Shown: positions 62,404-64,000 of the stretch, one piece after another
Layout of the letters: every line of letters starts with the position of its first letter
How positions within the stretch are numbered: the first letter of the stretch is position 1
From: Paracoccus sp. C2R09
Lineage (GTDB): Bacteria; Pseudomonadota; Alphaproteobacteria; Rhodobacterales; Rhodobacteraceae
Assembly (NCBI RefSeq): GCF_018860625.1
Contig: NZ_JAHKQB010000010.1
Span: forward strand, 62,001-126,000
Direction: 5' to 3'
DNA: 64,000 bases
Notes under the pieces: model-generated
Databases searched by the model: none
Told to the model about the DNA's origin: nothing
What the model saw: the letters and a program-made list of their open reading frames with translations, nothing else
Program-made: the position numbers and the translations under genes

Positions 62404-63291
62404 CTAGTCGTCCAGGATCTCGGGGCCGCCGGTGATCTTCGGGTCGGGAATGCCGATCGCATCGACATCCTTGCCTGCATAATCGACCGCATGAAGGATG
62501 GTCTGGATGGCCGCGATGCGTGCGCGGCGCTTGTCGTCCGACCGGATCACGGTCCAGGGCGCGATGGGGGAATGCGACAGGTTCAGCGTGTCGCGGATCG
62601 CGGTGGTGTAATCGTTCCATTTCGCCAGCCCCTCGACGTCGATGGGGCTCAGCTTCCACTGCTTCAGCGGGTCCTTCTCTCGGTCGCGGAAGCGGCGCAG
62701 CTGTTCGGCGCGGCCCACGTTCAGCCACAGCTTGACCAGGATCACGCCGTCATCGACCAGCGTCTGCTCGAACCCGGGCAGCTGGCGGAAGAAGGCGTTG
62801 CGCTGATGTTCGGTCGAGAAGCCGAAGACGCGTTCGACGACGCCGCGATTGTACCAGCTGCGATCGAACAGGGCGATTTCCCCGGCGGCGGGCAGGTGAT
62901 CGACATAGCGCTGGAAATACCATTGCGTCGATTCGCGTTCGGTGGGCTTGGGCAGTGCCACGATATAGGCCGAACGCGGGTTCAGGTTCTCGCGCACGCG
63001 TTCGATGGTGCCGCCCTTGCCCGCGGCGTCGCGCCCCTCGAACAGCACGACGACGCGCTGTCCGCGATGGATCACGCAATGCATCATGCGGACAAGCTGG
63101 ATCTGCAGAGCCTCCAGGTGGTCGTTGTAGTCGCCCTTGTCCATTTCCCCGTCATAGGGATAGCTCTGATCGAGGATGTCGTCCTTGTGCCCATCTTCGA
63201 TCGCCTTGCGGATATCCTTGGGCGCGTCGTTCTTCAGATAGTCGCGGATGCGACCGACCAGCGGCAGTTCCGGCATGTCCTTGGGGACCAT
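62404..63291 (-). CDS. ppk2: polyphosphate kinase 2
   Basis: Transfers phosphate between polyphosphate and nucleotides, mainly making GTP or ATP from polyphosphate (class I PPK2). The 295-residue protein has Walker [10 protein letters not shown] (86-94) and Walker [12 protein letters not shown] with D143, plus [17 protein letters not shown] and the lid residues near 205. The start at 63291 has AGAAGGG six nt upstream; an ATG five codons later has none. It lies 3 nt after the metA stop codon, so the two are likely co-transcribed. Confidence 0.95.
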   Translation of the reverse strand: MVPKDMPELPLVGRIRDYLKNDAPKDIRKAIEDGHKDDILDQSYPYDGEMDKGDYNDHLEALQIQLVRMMHCVIHRGQRVVVLFEGRDAAGKGGTIERVRENLNPRSAYIVALPKPTERESTQWYFQRYVDHLPAAGEIALFDRSWYNRGVVERVFGFSTEHQRNAFFRQLPGFEQTLVDDGVILVKLWLNVGRAEQLRRFRDREKDPLKQWKLSPIDVEGLAKWNDYTTAIRDTLNLSHSPIAPWTVIRSDDKRRARIAAIQTILHAVDYAGKDVDAIGIPDPKITGGPEILDD

Positions 63292-63294
63292 GGC

Positions 63295-64000
63295 TTACCC
63301 TTCTCCGATGCGGTTCATGTCGTACCAGGTGGTCTGATAGATCTCGTTGATCCAGTTACCGTAGAGCAGATGCGCATGGCTGCGCCACCGGTTCGACGGC
63401 ATCTGCGCGGGATCGTCGTCGGGATAGTAGTTCCGCGGCACCGCGATCGGCTTGCCGGCCTCGACGTCGCGGTCGTATTCCTCCTTCAGCGTCGTGCTGT
63501 CATATTCGAAATGGTTGAAGACATAGAGCGCGCGGTGACGCGGATCGGCCACGAGGCAAGGGCCGACCTCGGGACTGGCCAGCAGGGTGGTCAGTGCAGG
63601 GCGCGCGTCCACGTCCTCTTGCCGGATTTCGGTCCAGCGGCTGACGGGGACCAGCACATCGTCCGAGAAACCGCGCAGATAGGGCGATGCGGGCTGCAGG
63701 TTCCGGTGGCGGAAGCAGCCGAAGGCCTTGGCGGGCAGGGGGTGCTTTTCCAGCCGGTGGAAATGCCATGCCATGGCCATGCCGCCCCAGCAGACGCCGA
63801 AGGTGGAATGCACATGGGTCTGGGTCCAGGCGAAGACCCGTTCCAGTTCGTCCCAATAGGTGACCTGATCGAAGGGCAGCTGCTCGATCGGGGCGCCGGT
63901 GATGACCAGCCCGTCGAACTTCTCGCCCGTGGCCTCGACATCGCGGAAGGGGCGATAGAAGCTCTCCATGTGGTCGGCGGCGGTGTTGCGGCTTTCGTGG
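63295..64000 (-). CDS. metA: homoserine O-acyltransferase, MetA family (5' end beyond window)
   Basis: Activates homoserine by acylation, the first committed step of methionine synthesis. About 235 C-terminal residues are visible from [18 protein letters not shown]. The catalytic Cys lies in [13 protein letters not shown] and the His-Glu pair in [18 protein letters not shown], with [15 protein letters not shown] near the end. The start codon is beyond the right edge; usual length is about 305. Acetyl versus succinyl donor cannot be assigned from the visible part. ppk2 follows immediately. Confidence 0.92.
   Translation of the reverse strand, partial: HESRNTAADHMESFYRPFRDVEATGEKFDGLVITGAPIEQLPFDQVTYWDELERVFAWTQTHVHSTFGVCWGGMAMAWHFHRLEKHPLPAKAFGCFRHRNLQPASPYLRGFSDDVLVPVSRWTEIRQEDVDARPALTTLLASPEVGPCLVADPRHRALYVFNHFEYDSTTLKEEYDRDVEAGKPIAVPRNYYPDDDPAQMPSNRWRSHAHLLYGNWINEIYQTTWYDMNRIGEG

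Overview
The window is about 65% GC, densely coded, and looks like a chromosome segment of an alphaproteobacterium of the Rhodobacteraceae, most likely Paracoccus or a close relative. The evidence is a GapR/DUF2312 protein, an NDUFA12-type complex I subunit, a DUF1127 protein, a PuuE-UraD fusion, a choXWV/betIBA choline cluster and many ATGA-type stop/start overlaps. No phage genes, insertion sequences, transposases or CRISPR arrays were seen. The placement rests on protein families recognised by eye; no database search was possible.

Layout. 1-6.8 kb: thymidylate kinase (3' end outside the window), a PBP5-type D-Ala-D-Ala carboxypeptidase, thymidine kinase, an RhlE-like DEAD-box helicase, D-aminoacyl-tRNA deacylase coupled to a two-gene YeeE/YedE sulfur transporter behind palindromic operators, a small membrane protein, GapR and a degenerate sulfotransferase-like protein. 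6.8-15.1 kb: an orphan Fe(III)-type ABC permease running into tRNA-Thr(TGT), a decayed glyoxalase-family (VOC) pseudogene, a YmdB-like phosphodiesterase, two oppositely oriented SLC13/RCK transporters flanking a DUF1127 protein, and YebC. 15.1-17.6 kb: the divergent ArgP/LysE exporter pair and an EamA exporter.

17.6-34.5 kb is a purine-degradation island. It holds AllE, the PuuE-UraD fusion, an AzgA-type purine permease, an IclR regulator divergent from a urate/xanthine permease (with a palindromic candidate operator between them), 5-hydroxyisourate hydrolase, the membrane urate oxidase PuuD with its own cytochrome c domain, a small exported protein plus PepSY protein, a LysR regulator, XdhABC and guanine deaminase. 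Together these could carry guanine and hypoxanthine through xanthine and urate to allantoate. AllE acts one step later, so the allantoate amidohydrolase and ureidoglycolate steps must be encoded elsewhere.

34.5-46.4 kb is housekeeping: trpB, DUF2237, DUF2332, pth, clpP, clpX, NDUFA12-mlaD-DUF2155, aat, accBC, hisAFE and a DUF2147 protein. 46.4-50.8 kb joins a UDP-sulfoquinovose synthase (SqdB) to a capsule-type polysaccharide exporter: KpsE and KpsT with SqdB on the minus strand, KpsM diverging. This is the segment most likely to represent an undescribed pathway, since sulfoquinovose may enter an exported glycan here.

50.8-57.4 kb is the osmoprotection cluster, choXWV diverging from betIBA around a 20-bp BetI-type palindrome. 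57.4-64 kb concerns methionine and polyphosphate: MetH split into two overlapping genes, a PotD-like binding protein without a transporter, PPK2, and a MetA-type homoserine acyltransferase that runs off the right edge.
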